A program made the translations under genes and the position numbers. A DNA stretch of 43,043 nt from UBA5109 sp965662565 (lineage in GTDB: Bacteria > Pseudomonadota > Gammaproteobacteria > Pseudomonadales > Pseudohongiellaceae). Below the pieces are notes generated by a model. The model was not told the DNA's origin. It did not search any database and was given only the letters and a program-made list of their open reading frames with translations. Below are positions 15,499 through 22,974 of this stretch, one piece after another; the first letter of the stretch is position 1, and each line of letters opens with the position of its first letter. The DNA is taken from assembly GCA_965662565.1 (NCBI GenBank), contig CBFIHS010000013.1:1-43043 (forward strand), read 5' to 3'.

Positions 15499-16131
15499 TT
15501 AAACCATTTCCTTTTCTTGTTCAGAAAGAGATTCTTGCACAGCCTCTCTCTCAAACAAGCGCTCACGATACTCAATCAATGGCTTAGTTGTTTTATTCTC
15601 AGGCAGCTTAATCCCTAACTCAGGTAAGCGCCATAAAATAGGCAATACGCAGCAATCAACAATGGTGAACTCATCGCTCATGAAATAAGGTTTTTCTACA
15701 AAAATTGGAGCTATAGATAAAAGGTTTTCCAGTAATTCTTTACGAGCAGCAAGCAATTCTTTTTCAGTGCCATTTTCGCTTTGTATCATTTCAACTAATC
15801 CACACCAGTCTTTTTCAATGCGATGCATCCATAAGCGACTCTGAGCTCTAGCTACCGGATAAACTGGAAACAATGGAGGATGAGGAAAACGCTCATCTAA
15901 ATATTCCATCATAATATTAGGTTCATATAAAACCAGATCACGATCTACCAAAGTAGGCAAACTGTTATAAGGATTAAGATCAGCAAGATCTTCAGGCTTG
16001 TCATGAATATCGACATCAACCACATCAACTGTGACACCCTTTTCAGCCAAAACAATTCTTACGCGATGGCTATATTGACTAGAACCATCTGAATAAAACA
16101 ACATTGAAGAGCGTTTAGTTACAACTCCCAT
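15499..16131 (-). CDS. sspA: Stringent starvation protein A (SspA)
   Basis: RNA polymerase-associated protein with a glutathione-transferase fold that lacks GST activity; it modulates transcription under starvation and acid stress. The 210-residue protein has the thioredoxin-like N-terminal half (SQYSHRVRIVLAEKGV, LNPYNSLPTLVDRDLVLYEPNIMMEYLDERFPHP split over about 20-90) and a helical C-terminal half including MHRIEKDW and PYFMSDEFTIVDCCVLPILWRLPELGI. It matches E. coli SspA closely. ATG start at 16131; no strong ribosome site. It lies 33 nt after the cytochrome b/c1 gene on the same strand. Confidence 0.97.
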   Translation of the reverse strand: MGVVTKRSSMLFYSDGSSQYSHRVRIVLAEKGVTVDVVDVDIHDKPEDLADLNPYNSLPTLVDRDLVLYEPNIMMEYLDERFPHPPLFPVYPVARAQSRLWMHRIEKDWCGLVEMIQSENGTEKELLAARKELLENLLSIAPIFVEKPYFMSDEFTIVDCCVLPILWRLPELGIKLPENKTTKPLIEYRERLFEREAVQESLSEQEKEMV

Positions 16132-16164
16132 ATTAATTAAGCCTCATACTTGTGATCATTATTA

Positions 16165-18177
16165 TTAATGCTCAATATCTTTCCAATATTCTCTATTTAG
16201 CATGTATGCAAATACAAATAGAAAGGCAAGGAAAAATAAAACAAATCCGCCAATTCTTTCACGATCCAATCGAGAAGGCTCACCAACGTAGTATAGGAAA
16301 TTCACGAGATCATAAACCACTTTATCAAACGCTTCCTCACTTAGGACGCCAGTGCCTTCAACATGATGAAGCTCATCGCAATGACCGACTTCACAGCTCT
16401 GATCGCCCTGTAACTCTTGCAAAACATTTGGCATACCAACGTTTGCAAAAACTTTGTTGTTGACCCCGAATGGACGTGAAGAGTCGAGATAAAACCCACG
16501 CAAATAACCATACAACCACTCAGGAGAACGGACTCTAGATACTAAAGATAAATCTGGAGGAGCCACACCAAACCAATTTTGCGAAGTTTCAGGCATAGAA
16601 CTCACCATCAATGAACCAATATCTGTATCCGGATCAAAAATAATGTTCTCTCGCATCAGGTCTTCAGGAATATTTAGATCATCTGCCACACGTTGGTATC
16701 GAGAATAACCAAGAGAATGACAACCCATGCAATAGTTCACAAAGGTCTGCAAGCCTGATTGTAAAGAAGGCGTATCTTCAAGATCCATCTCAACATGCTC
16801 TAATTCAACACCTGCTTCAGCAGCAACCGCTTTTAGAGGGCCAACAACTAAGACAACTAGCAGAACAAGTGCTAATAGCAATTGCGGAATCGAAATAAAT
16901 CGACCTGTTAAGCGCTCAGGTGGAGTAGTAGTTTGCTCCTTACGCGTGTACCAGGGCATTGCTAAGAAGTAAGCAAAATAAATCACTGTACAGATCTGAG
17001 CCAGAGCAGTTCTTGGGCCAGTAGCTATTTGAGTTCCTAATACACCTAAAATAATAAAACTTATAACCAAGGCAAATAAAGCTATCCTGCTATAAGTACC
17101 TTTATAGCGCATGGATTTAACTGGACTTCGATCCAACCATGGCATCACGAATAAGATCGCAATAGCGCCTGCCATTACGACTAATCCCCAGAATTTAGCA
17201 TCAACACCAAAAAGAGGATAAGTCACAGCCCTGAGCATTGAATAGAAAGGTGTGAAATACCAAACTGGGGCAATATGCTCTGGTGTTTTAAGATTGTTTG
17301 CTACTTCGAAATTAGCATGCTCCAGAAAATAGCCACCCATTTCAGGCATAAAGAAAATTACGAAGGTAAATACGAACAAGAACACAATAATGCCAACGAG
17401 ATCGTGAACAGTGTAATAAGGGTGGAATGGGATGCCATCTAAGGGAACGCCATCAGGACCTTTATTTTTCTTGATCTCAACACCATCAGGGTTGTTAGAT
17501 CCAACTTCATGCAAAGCCAAAATATGAAGGACTACTAGGCCCACGAGGATAAGCGGCAAAGCAATTACGTGAAGAGCAAAAAACCGATTCAGGGTCGCTC
17601 CGGATATCAGGTAATCCCCCTGTACCCAAACCATTATATCTTCCCCAATCACAGGAATAGCGCCCGCTAGAGAAACGATTACGTTCGCACCCCAATAAGA
17701 CATCTGTCCCCATGGGAGTACATAGCCCATAAAGCCTTCAGCCATTAGCACTAGATAAATAGTCATACCAAAAATCCAGATCAACTCGCGTGGTTTTTGA
17801 TATGAGCCGTACATCAAACCTCTAAACATGTGCAAATAAACCACAATAAAAAAAGCAGAGGCTCCAGTAGAATGCATGTAGCGAAGTATCCAGCCATAAT
17901 CGACATCACGCATGATGTACTCAACAGATGCAAAAGCGGCATCCGCACTTGGCACATAATTCATGGTTAACCAAATACCTGTGAGTAATTGGTTAACTAA
18001 TACAAAAATGGAAAGAACGCCAAAAAGGTACCAAACATTAAAGTTCTTGGGCGCATAATACTTTGACATATGCTTTTCGAAAGCCTGAGTCACAGGCAGG
18101 CGAGCATCAATCCACGCCATAAAACTATTTTTCTTAGGCTGATTAGTTTCCGCTGAGTTTGTCATTTCTTCGCTCAT
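16165..18177 (-). CDS. Cytochrome bc1 complex: cytochrome b and cytochrome c1 fused in one reading frame
   Basis: One 670-residue frame holds both membrane cytochromes of ubiquinol:cytochrome c reductase. Residues about 1-425 are cytochrome b, with heme ligands H102/H116 and H203/H218. A hydrophobic segment at about 428-449 ending KAVAA looks like the retained signal peptide of cytochrome c1. Residues about 455-670 are cytochrome c1, with heme motif CMGCH (483-487) and a C-terminal anchor at about 643-661. Separate petB and petC genes are usual in gammaproteobacteria; a fused precursor cut after export is known as fbcH in Bradyrhizobium. No stop, frameshift or ATG lies at the junction; an in-frame TTG (in PQLLLA) is the only alternative start I see. 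The start overlaps the petA stop (TAATG). Confidence 0.95.
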   Translation of the reverse strand: MSEEMTNSAETNQPKKNSFMAWIDARLPVTQAFEKHMSKYYAPKNFNVWYLFGVLSIFVLVNQLLTGIWLTMNYVPSADAAFASVEYIMRDVDYGWILRYMHSTGASAFFIVVYLHMFRGLMYGSYQKPRELIWIFGMTIYLVLMAEGFMGYVLPWGQMSYWGANVIVSLAGAIPVIGEDIMVWVQGDYLISGATLNRFFALHVIALPLILVGLVVLHILALHEVGSNNPDGVEIKKNKGPDGVPLDGIPFHPYYTVHDLVGIIVFLFVFTFVIFFMPEMGGYFLEHANFEVANNLKTPEHIAPVWYFTPFYSMLRAVTYPLFGVDAKFWGLVVMAGAIAILFVMPWLDRSPVKSMRYKGTYSRIALFALVISFIILGVLGTQIATGPRTALAQICTVIYFAYFLAMPWYTRKEQTTTPPERLTGRFISIPQLLLALVLLVVLVVGPLKAVAAEAGVELEHVEMDLEDTPSLQSGLQTFVNYCMGCHSLGYSRYQRVADDLNIPEDLMRENIIFDPDTDIGSLMVSSMPETSQNWFGVAPPDLSLVSRVRSPEWLYGYLRGFYLDSSRPFGVNNKVFANVGMPNVLQELQGDQSCEVGHCDELHHVEGTGVLSEEAFDKVVYDLVNFLYYVGEPSRLDRERIGGFVLFFLAFLFVFAYMLNREYWKDIEH

Positions 18178-18776
18178 TATGAATTCTCCCCATCTACACC
18201 AATTACGACGACCGTATCCGTCTCATAACTATGTGGTGGAACAACCAGATTGGTCGGGGCAGGAACACCTGTGTAAACACGACCAGCCAAATCAAATTTA
18301 GAACCGTGACATGGGCAGAAAAATCCCCCTTTCCAATCAGGATCATATTCCTGAGGCGCAACCTCGGTGTTGATCTTAGGAGAGCAGCCTAAATGAGTAC
18401 AAAGCCCAACATAAATACCGACTTCAGGACGAATAGAACGGAATTCATTTTGCGCATAACCAGGCTGCTGATCTTTTTGAGACTCCGGATCAGAAAGATG
18501 GTCAGTGAAAGTCTCTAGATTGCTCAGAGTTTCTTCATCTCTGCGCAAAACAAAGATAGGTTGACCACGCCAAGCCGGAATAGGACCTAATAACTCACCA
18601 GGAGCTAAACGACTGATATCCACGGTGATAGGAGCCCCCGCTGCTAAGGCTCTTGCACTTGGGTTCCATGACCCAACAAAAGGAACCGCCGCGCCAACTG
18701 CGCCAGCTGCACCTACAACGGAAGTACTGCCAATTAAAAAACGTCTGCGACTGCTGTTAATAGAACCGCCACTCAC
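18177..18776 (-). CDS. petA: Ubiquinol-cytochrome c reductase Rieske iron-sulfur subunit
   Basis: Rieske [2Fe-2S] protein that takes electrons from ubiquinol in the bc1 complex and passes them to cytochrome c1. The 199-residue protein has a twin-arginine signal/anchor (SSRRRFL near residue 8, hydrophobic about 14-36) and the cluster-binding motifs CTHLGC and CPCHGS. The start is GTG at 18776 with AAGGAGAG about 7 nt upstream. It is first in a two-gene operon with the fused cytochrome b/c1 gene, behind a predicted sigma-70 promoter at 18855-18883. Confidence 0.97.
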   Translation of the reverse strand: MSGGSINSSRRRFLIGSTSVVGAAGAVGAAVPFVGSWNPSARALAAGAPITVDISRLAPGELLGPIPAWRGQPIFVLRRDEETLSNLETFTDHLSDPESQKDQQPGYAQNEFRSIRPEVGIYVGLCTHLGCSPKINTEVAPQEYDPDWKGGFFCPCHGSKFDLAGRVYTGVPAPTNLVVPPHSYETDTVVVIGVDGENS

Positions 18777-18854
18777 GATGCAACTCTCCTTCTTGGAAAT
18801 TCTTGAAAAGGGTAACAGGCGAAACCTAGAAGGCCGCCGTTAAAAACTGCGCGA

Positions 18855-18883
18855 ATACTACTAAAAAACCCCAAAATTTTCAA
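18855..18883 (-). promoter_or_regulatory. Predicted sigma-70 promoter of the bc1 operon
   Basis: Leftward TTGAAA (18883-18878), 17-bp spacer, TAGTAT (18860-18855), about 80 nt before the petA start and downstream of the rpsI terminator, so the bc1 genes can be expressed apart from the ribosomal genes. Confidence 0.6.
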
Positions 18884-18925
18884 GGTGAAACCTTAGCTTA
18901 GCAGCATATTAAATGTTATTTCACA

Positions 18926-18960
18926 CAAAAAAAAACGCCGAGACAAAAAGTTTCGGCGTT
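18926..18960 (-). terminator. Intrinsic terminator of rplM-rpsI
   Basis: Leftward reading gives AACGCCGAAAC, a 5-nt loop, GTCTCGGCGTT and then a run of T. The 11-bp stem has one G-U pair. It lies 24 nt past the rpsI stop. Confidence 0.9.
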
Positions 18961-18984
18961 CTTACCAAATATACAAATAAAAAC

Positions 18985-19377
18985 TTAACGTTTAGAAAAC
19001 TGTGGTTTCTTACGAGCTTTACGCAAGCCAACTTTCTTACGCTCAACCGCACGTGAATCACGGGTAACAAAACCTGCACTTCTTAAAGGACTACGATTTT
19101 CTTCGTCGTATTGCATAAGAGCACGTGTAATACCATGGCGAATCGCACCAGCCTGACCGAAACTTCCACCACCAGTTACTGTGACAGTTATGTCAAACTT
19201 ATCCACCACTTCCAATAACTCTAATGGTTGACGCACAATCATACGTGCCACTTCTCGACCAAAGTAAGTATCAAGAGTTCTTTTATTTACTGAGATATTG
19301 CCGCTACCAGGAGTTAAGAAAACTCGCGCTGTTGAGGTTTTGCGACGTCCGGTACCGTAATATTGAGTATCAGCCAT
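18985..19377 (-). CDS. rpsI: 30S ribosomal protein S9
   Basis: Small-subunit protein whose C-terminal tail reaches the P-site tRNA. From the ATG at 19377 the protein is 130 residues (MADTQYYGTGRRKTSTARVF...), the standard length, and ends with the invariant GLRKARKKPQFSKR tail. A GTG at 19389 would add four residues (MQQS); I prefer the ATG because length and N-terminus then match other S9 proteins and an AGG lies about 10 nt upstream. It follows rplM by 38 nt. Confidence 0.98.
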   Translation of the reverse strand: MADTQYYGTGRRKTSTARVFLTPGSGNISVNKRTLDTYFGREVARMIVRQPLELLEVVDKFDITVTVTGGGSFGQAGAIRHGITRALMQYDEENRSPLRSAGFVTRDSRAVERKKVGLRKARKKPQFSKR

Positions 19378-19415
19378 GCTTTGTTGCACCTATTTACTGA
19401 ATTGTTTGACTAAAA

Positions 19416-19847
19416 TTATTGTAAATTTAATTGAACAGGTTGTTGTGCTCCATGTGGGTGCTCAACTCCTGCATAAACTTTTAATTTGCTAAACATCGCT
19501 CTACCAAGAGGAGTCTTCGGCAACATACCTTTAACGGCAAGACGAATAACTTCTTCTGGTCGACGCTCTATCATCTGGTTGAAATTTTGAGATTTAAGGC
19601 CACCAGGATAACCAGTGTGACGATAGTAAATTTTATCTTTAGCTTTGTTGCCAGTTACTTTAACTTTCTCGGCATTCACTACAACAACGTAGTCACCCGT
19701 ATCAACATGAGCTGTGTACTCAGCCTTATGTTTACCACGCAAACGATGAGCAATTTCCGCCGACATACGACCAAGTGTTTGGCCTTCGGCATCAATCATT
19801 ACCCAATTGTTTTGAGCTGTTTCTTTTTTAGCTGAAAAAGTCTTCAT
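19416..19847 (-). CDS. rplM: 50S ribosomal protein L13
   Basis: Large-subunit assembly protein, 143 residues, matching E. coli L13 in length and motifs: NNWVMIDAEGQTLGRMS, LRGKHKAEYTAHVDTGDYVVVVNA split over about 26-55, KIYYRHTGYPGGLK and AVKGMLPKTPLGRAMFSKLKVY. First gene of rplM-rpsI behind a strong promoter. The roughly 65-nt leader (19848-19913) has short complementary stretches (GGCTTTGCC and AAGGC). L13 is known to repress this operon in E. coli, so a leader target is plausible but not shown. Confidence 0.98.
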   Translation of the reverse strand: MKTFSAKKETAQNNWVMIDAEGQTLGRMSAEIAHRLRGKHKAEYTAHVDTGDYVVVVNAEKVKVTGNKAKDKIYYRHTGYPGGLKSQNFNQMIERRPEEVIRLAVKGMLPKTPLGRAMFSKLKVYAGVEHPHGAQQPVQLNLQ

Positions 19848-19919
19848 TTCTTTATCTCAAATACTGTTCTTTTTGCTTAATAATAGCCTTTACTGGCAAA
19901 GCCATATAAGGGAGCGCGA

Positions 19920-19948
19920 ATTCTACAGACGGTTCGAGCGATATTCAA
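19920..19948 (-). promoter_or_regulatory. Predicted strong sigma-70 promoter of rplM-rpsI
   Basis: Leftward TTGAAT (19948-19943), exactly 17 bp, TAGAAT (19925-19920), then the GC-rich discriminator TCGCGCTCCC. The discriminator is typical of ribosomal promoters that respond to ppGpp. Confidence 0.8.
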
Positions 19949-20017
19949 GGCCTCTTTAGTGTTTTTATTGAATTCTGTAGCAATCTTGCTGAGCCTTGGA
20001 GAAACCACAAAGTATCT

Positions 20018-21130
20018 CTAGGCTGAATGCTCCATAGCCAAGTAATCATGGGACTGCATCTCAAGCAAGCGGCTTTTGGTTCGCTCAAAGACAAAGCTTA
20101 AGCTTGTGCCTTCATAAATAGCATCAAGTGGAGTAGCGGCAGAAAGAATAAGTTTTACTTTATGGTCATAAAACTCATCAACAAGATTGATGAAGCGTCG
20201 AGCTTTGTCATCATGGTAAGAGTTCAATAGCGGAATATTGCTAATCATGACTGTGTGGAAGAGCTGAGCAATCTCAATATAATCCGCAGGACTTCTTGGG
20301 CCGCCACAAATTTCTTCGAATTCAAACCAAACTAGGTCTTCTGCTCGATTTCGTGTCTTAATTTCACGACCTTGGATTTCGATAGTCTTATTTGCCACGG
20401 TGGTGAGCCCAGCACTTAAGTGCTCGAAACTTTCTAGCATTAGCTTTTCAGCTTCCTCTCCAAGAGGGCTATGGTAAATTGCAGCCTGTTCAAGGCTTCG
20501 CAAGCGATAATCAACTCCCCCATCAACATTGACGACTTTTGTATGCTGCTTCAATAAAGCTATTGCTGGTAAGAAATTCTTTCTCTGCAAACCGTTCTCA
20601 TAGAGCAGCTCAGGCTCAATATTAGATGTTGCAATGAGGCTGACTCCTTCATCGAAGAGGGTGTCCAGCAATTTAGCTAAAATCATTGCATCGCCAATAT
20701 CAGTAACAAAAAACTCATCAAAACAAATGACGTCAACCTCATCAGCAATACTGGTAGCAACATTTTCTAAGGGGTTTTTAACAGACTTTTGAGCATTTAG
20801 CCGTTTATTTACCATAAGCATAAATCGGTGAAAATGCATCCGCATCTTGCGCTCTTCTGGCAAGCATTCGTAAAACAAATCCATAAGGTAAGTTTTACCT
20901 CGACCAACCCCACCCCAAAAATACAAGCCCTTCACGGGAGCATTCCTGTTTTTCTTGCCTTTTAGAAAGCGAGCAGCAAAAGAGGCTTTTTTGGTCATGC
21001 TTGCTCGTTTTTTTGCCAGACTTAAATAAACAGATTCCAACTCTTCAACTGCATTTAATTGGGCGGCATCAGGCACTAAAGTACCATCAGCTAAATCTTG
21101 CTGATATCGTTGCAGGGGGGAAACTAGCAT
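20018..21130 (-). CDS. zapE: Cell division ATPase ZapE (AFG1 family)
   Basis: AAA-type ATPase recruited to the constricting Z-ring in E. coli, where it modulates FtsZ bundling. The 370-residue protein has PLQRYQQDLADG at the start, Walker A GGVGRGKT (73-80), the HFHRFM block, Walker B VICFDEFFVTDIGDAM, sensor motif LIATSNIEPELLYENGLQR and the late DEFYDHKVKLILSAA, all characteristic of the AFG1/ZapE family. ATG at 21130 with a weak GAGAAG ribosome site. It lies upstream of rplM on the same strand, its usual neighbourhood. Confidence 0.96.
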   Translation of the reverse strand: MLVSPLQRYQQDLADGTLVPDAAQLNAVEELESVYLSLAKKRASMTKKASFAARFLKGKKNRNAPVKGLYFWGGVGRGKTYLMDLFYECLPEERKMRMHFHRFMLMVNKRLNAQKSVKNPLENVATSIADEVDVICFDEFFVTDIGDAMILAKLLDTLFDEGVSLIATSNIEPELLYENGLQRKNFLPAIALLKQHTKVVNVDGGVDYRLRSLEQAAIYHSPLGEEAEKLMLESFEHLSAGLTTVANKTIEIQGREIKTRNRAEDLVWFEFEEICGGPRSPADYIEIAQLFHTVMISNIPLLNSYHDDKARRFINLVDEFYDHKVKLILSAATPLDAIYEGTSLSFVFERTKSRLLEMQSHDYLAMEHSA

Positions 21131-21465
21131 TTCAAACTTCTCGATATTTAATTAGGTTCACCTATAATAGAACTAATTGTACACTTCTCTGGTATTTGGT
21201 GCTCAATAGTGGATGCTCTTGATTCCGCACACTAAGCAAGTATCGCTGAGCATTTGAGAGAGCACACAAACCAGCATAAGCTTTCTTGATAAAACAAAAG
21301 ATGGAGATTAAAGAGTTTATTAGAGGTATAATTGACTTGCTTTATTATCAATCTAGGGCTTCATTTCATTGAGCAAGACTCGAAAGCACTAGAAAACAAT
21401 AGATACATAAGGCTTGCAAGAAATACAAAACAATAAAGATAAATACAGAGTTCAAAGGAATATTC
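21131..21465. other. Divergent intergenic region zapE / yhcB
   Basis: A 335-bp gene-free stretch. A TATTAT on the minus strand at 21169-21164 could be the zapE -10. TATAAT on the plus strand at 21327-21332 could be a -10 for yhcB, without a good -35. A nested inverted repeat is present: GTGCTC (21199-21204) with GAGCAC (21260-21265), and inside it ATGCTC (21213-21218) with GAGCAT (21248-21253). I see no coding signal. Confidence 0.55.
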
Positions 21466-21930
21466 ATGATTTGGTTAGTAGGCATTATATGTTTAGCCGC
21501 TGGCGTCGCTTTAGGAGCCTTAGTGTCTCGTTTGTTCTTTTCAGATACAGCTAAAGTTAAAACTCTAAGTAATGAGTTGAATCAGCTCCAAGATGAACAT
21601 AATGACTACAGGCAAAGTGTTTATTCACACTTTGAGAACACTGCTCACCTTGTTAACAACCTGACGCAAAGCTATAAAGATGTTTATGATCGCTTAGCTC
21701 GTGACGCTGATATTCTTTGCCCAGAAGACATCAGCAGTCAACTTTCGTTAACCAAGAAAAGCTCTGACTTACTTGGCACAAAAACTGAGGGGCTTGACGA
21801 CCAAATGGACGATTTATTCCCACCCAGAGACTATGCCAATAAGACCAACCCTAACCAAAAAGGTGGACTTGCTGCGGACTACGGTCTCTCTAAAACTGAA
21901 GCTGAAGCTCAAACCGAAAATACTGATTAA
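21466..21930 (+). CDS. zapG: YhcB/ZapG family envelope protein (DUF1043)
   Basis: Inner-membrane protein linked in E. coli to cell division, cell shape and envelope biogenesis. The 154-residue protein has one N-terminal membrane segment (about 2-24, with the small-residue run AAGVALGALVSRLFF), then a coiled-coil-like region (about 32-75, including LSNELNQLQDEHNDYRQSV and HFENTAHLVNNL), the YKDVYDRLARDA block typical of DUF1043 and a disordered acidic tail. AAAGGA precedes the ATG. It is next to zapE in divergent orientation, as in related genomes. Confidence 0.9.
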   Translation: MIWLVGIICLAAGVALGALVSRLFFSDTAKVKTLSNELNQLQDEHNDYRQSVYSHFENTAHLVNNLTQSYKDVYDRLARDADILCPEDISSQLSLTKKSSDLLGTKTEGLDDQMDDLFPPRDYANKTNPNQKGGLAADYGLSKTEAEAQTENTD

Positions 21931-21999
21931 GAATAACAATTCAAGCATTGCTATCTGAATAGCTGATAGAAACTATCCAAAGAAGGGTTCGGAACAAAC

Positions 22000-22028
22000 T
22001 TGGGTTTCAACCTCAGTTCCTCTATAAT
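22000..22028 (+). promoter_or_regulatory. Predicted sigma-70 promoter of cysD-cysNC
   Basis: TTGGGT (22000-22005), 17-bp spacer, TATAAT (22023-22028), giving a start near 22035 and a leader of about 30 nt. A consensus -10 with a moderate -35 is compatible with activation, for instance by CysB, but I cannot identify a specific activator site. Confidence 0.7.
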
Positions 22029-22065
22029 CGCGACCACGCAGAATAGCTAACCTCGTAGTGAAAAT

Positions 22066-22974
22066 ATGACCGAAATTCGACTCACTCATCTCAAACAGCT
22101 CGAAGCTGAAAGCATCCACATCATCCGTGAAGTTGCCGCTGAGTTTGATAATCCTGTGATGCTTTATTCTGTAGGCAAAGATTCAGCCGTTATGTTGCAC
22201 CTTGCCTTAAAAGCTTTTTATCCAGGCAAGCTACCCTTTCCATTATTGCATGTGGACACCACATGGAAATTCAAAGAAATGATTGAGTTCCGCGATAAGC
22301 AAGCAAAAGAATTAGGATTAGACTTGCTTGTATACACTAACCAGGAAGGCGTGGAAGCTGGTGTTAACCCCTTCTCCTATGGCAGTCAAAAACACACTGA
22401 CATTATGAAAACCCAAGCATTAAAACAGGCTTTGAATAAATACAAATTTGATGCCGCTTTCGGTGGAGCCCGTCGTGACGAAGAGAAGTCTCGAGCCAAA
22501 GAACGAGTTTATTCATTCCGCGATAAAAATCATCGTTGGGATCCTAAGAACCAGCGTCCAGAACTCTGGAACATCTATAACGGTAAAGTTAACCAAGGCG
22601 AAAGCATTCGAGTTTTCCCTTTATCAAACTGGACAGAGTTAGATATCTGGCAATACATACACTTAAATAATATCGACATTCCATCATTATATTTTGCAGC
22701 TGAACGCCCTATCGTTAATTATGAAGGCATTGATATTATGGTTAACGATGATCGGCTTCCTGAAGAACTGAAGTCGACACTGCAAATGAAAACGGTCCGT
22801 TTTCGCACCCTGGGTTGCTACCCTCTCACTGGGGCCGTCGAATCCCAGGCCAATACGCTGCCTGAGATTATTCAAGAGATGTTATTAACCACGACTTCTG
22901 AACGCCAAGGTCGATTGATTGACAGCGACCAATCTGGCTCTATGGAAAAGAAAAAACGCGAAGGATATTTCTAA
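22066..22974 (+). CDS. cysD: Sulfate adenylyltransferase subunit 2 (CysD)
   Basis: Catalytic subunit of ATP sulfurylase: with the CysN GTPase it converts sulfate and ATP to adenosine 5'-phosphosulfate. The 302-residue protein has the PP-loop YSVGKDSAVML (SVGKDS at 35-40), LHVDTTWKFKEMIEFRD, FGGARRDEEKSRAKERVYSF (broken at that point to keep it short), PLSNWTELDIWQYI and the C-terminal RQGRLIDSDQSGSMEKKKREGYF region. Length equals E. coli CysD. Its stop (TAA) is followed directly by the ATG of cysNC. Confidence 0.98.
   Translation: MTEIRLTHLKQLEAESIHIIREVAAEFDNPVMLYSVGKDSAVMLHLALKAFYPGKLPFPLLHVDTTWKFKEMIEFRDKQAKELGLDLLVYTNQEGVEAGVNPFSYGSQKHTDIMKTQALKQALNKYKFDAAFGGARRDEEKSRAKERVYSFRDKNHRWDPKNQRPELWNIYNGKVNQGESIRVFPLSNWTELDIWQYIHLNNIDIPSLYFAAERPIVNYEGIDIMVNDDRLPEELKSTLQMKTVRFRTLGCYPLTGAVESQANTLPEIIQEMLLTTTSERQGRLIDSDQSGSMEKKKREGYF

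Noticed and set aside
16165..18177. Cytochrome b/c1 fusion as a sequencing frameshift
   Set aside because: Both halves are in the same frame with a sensible linker and signal-like segment; a single indel would not leave both domains intact and in frame without an extra stop nearby.
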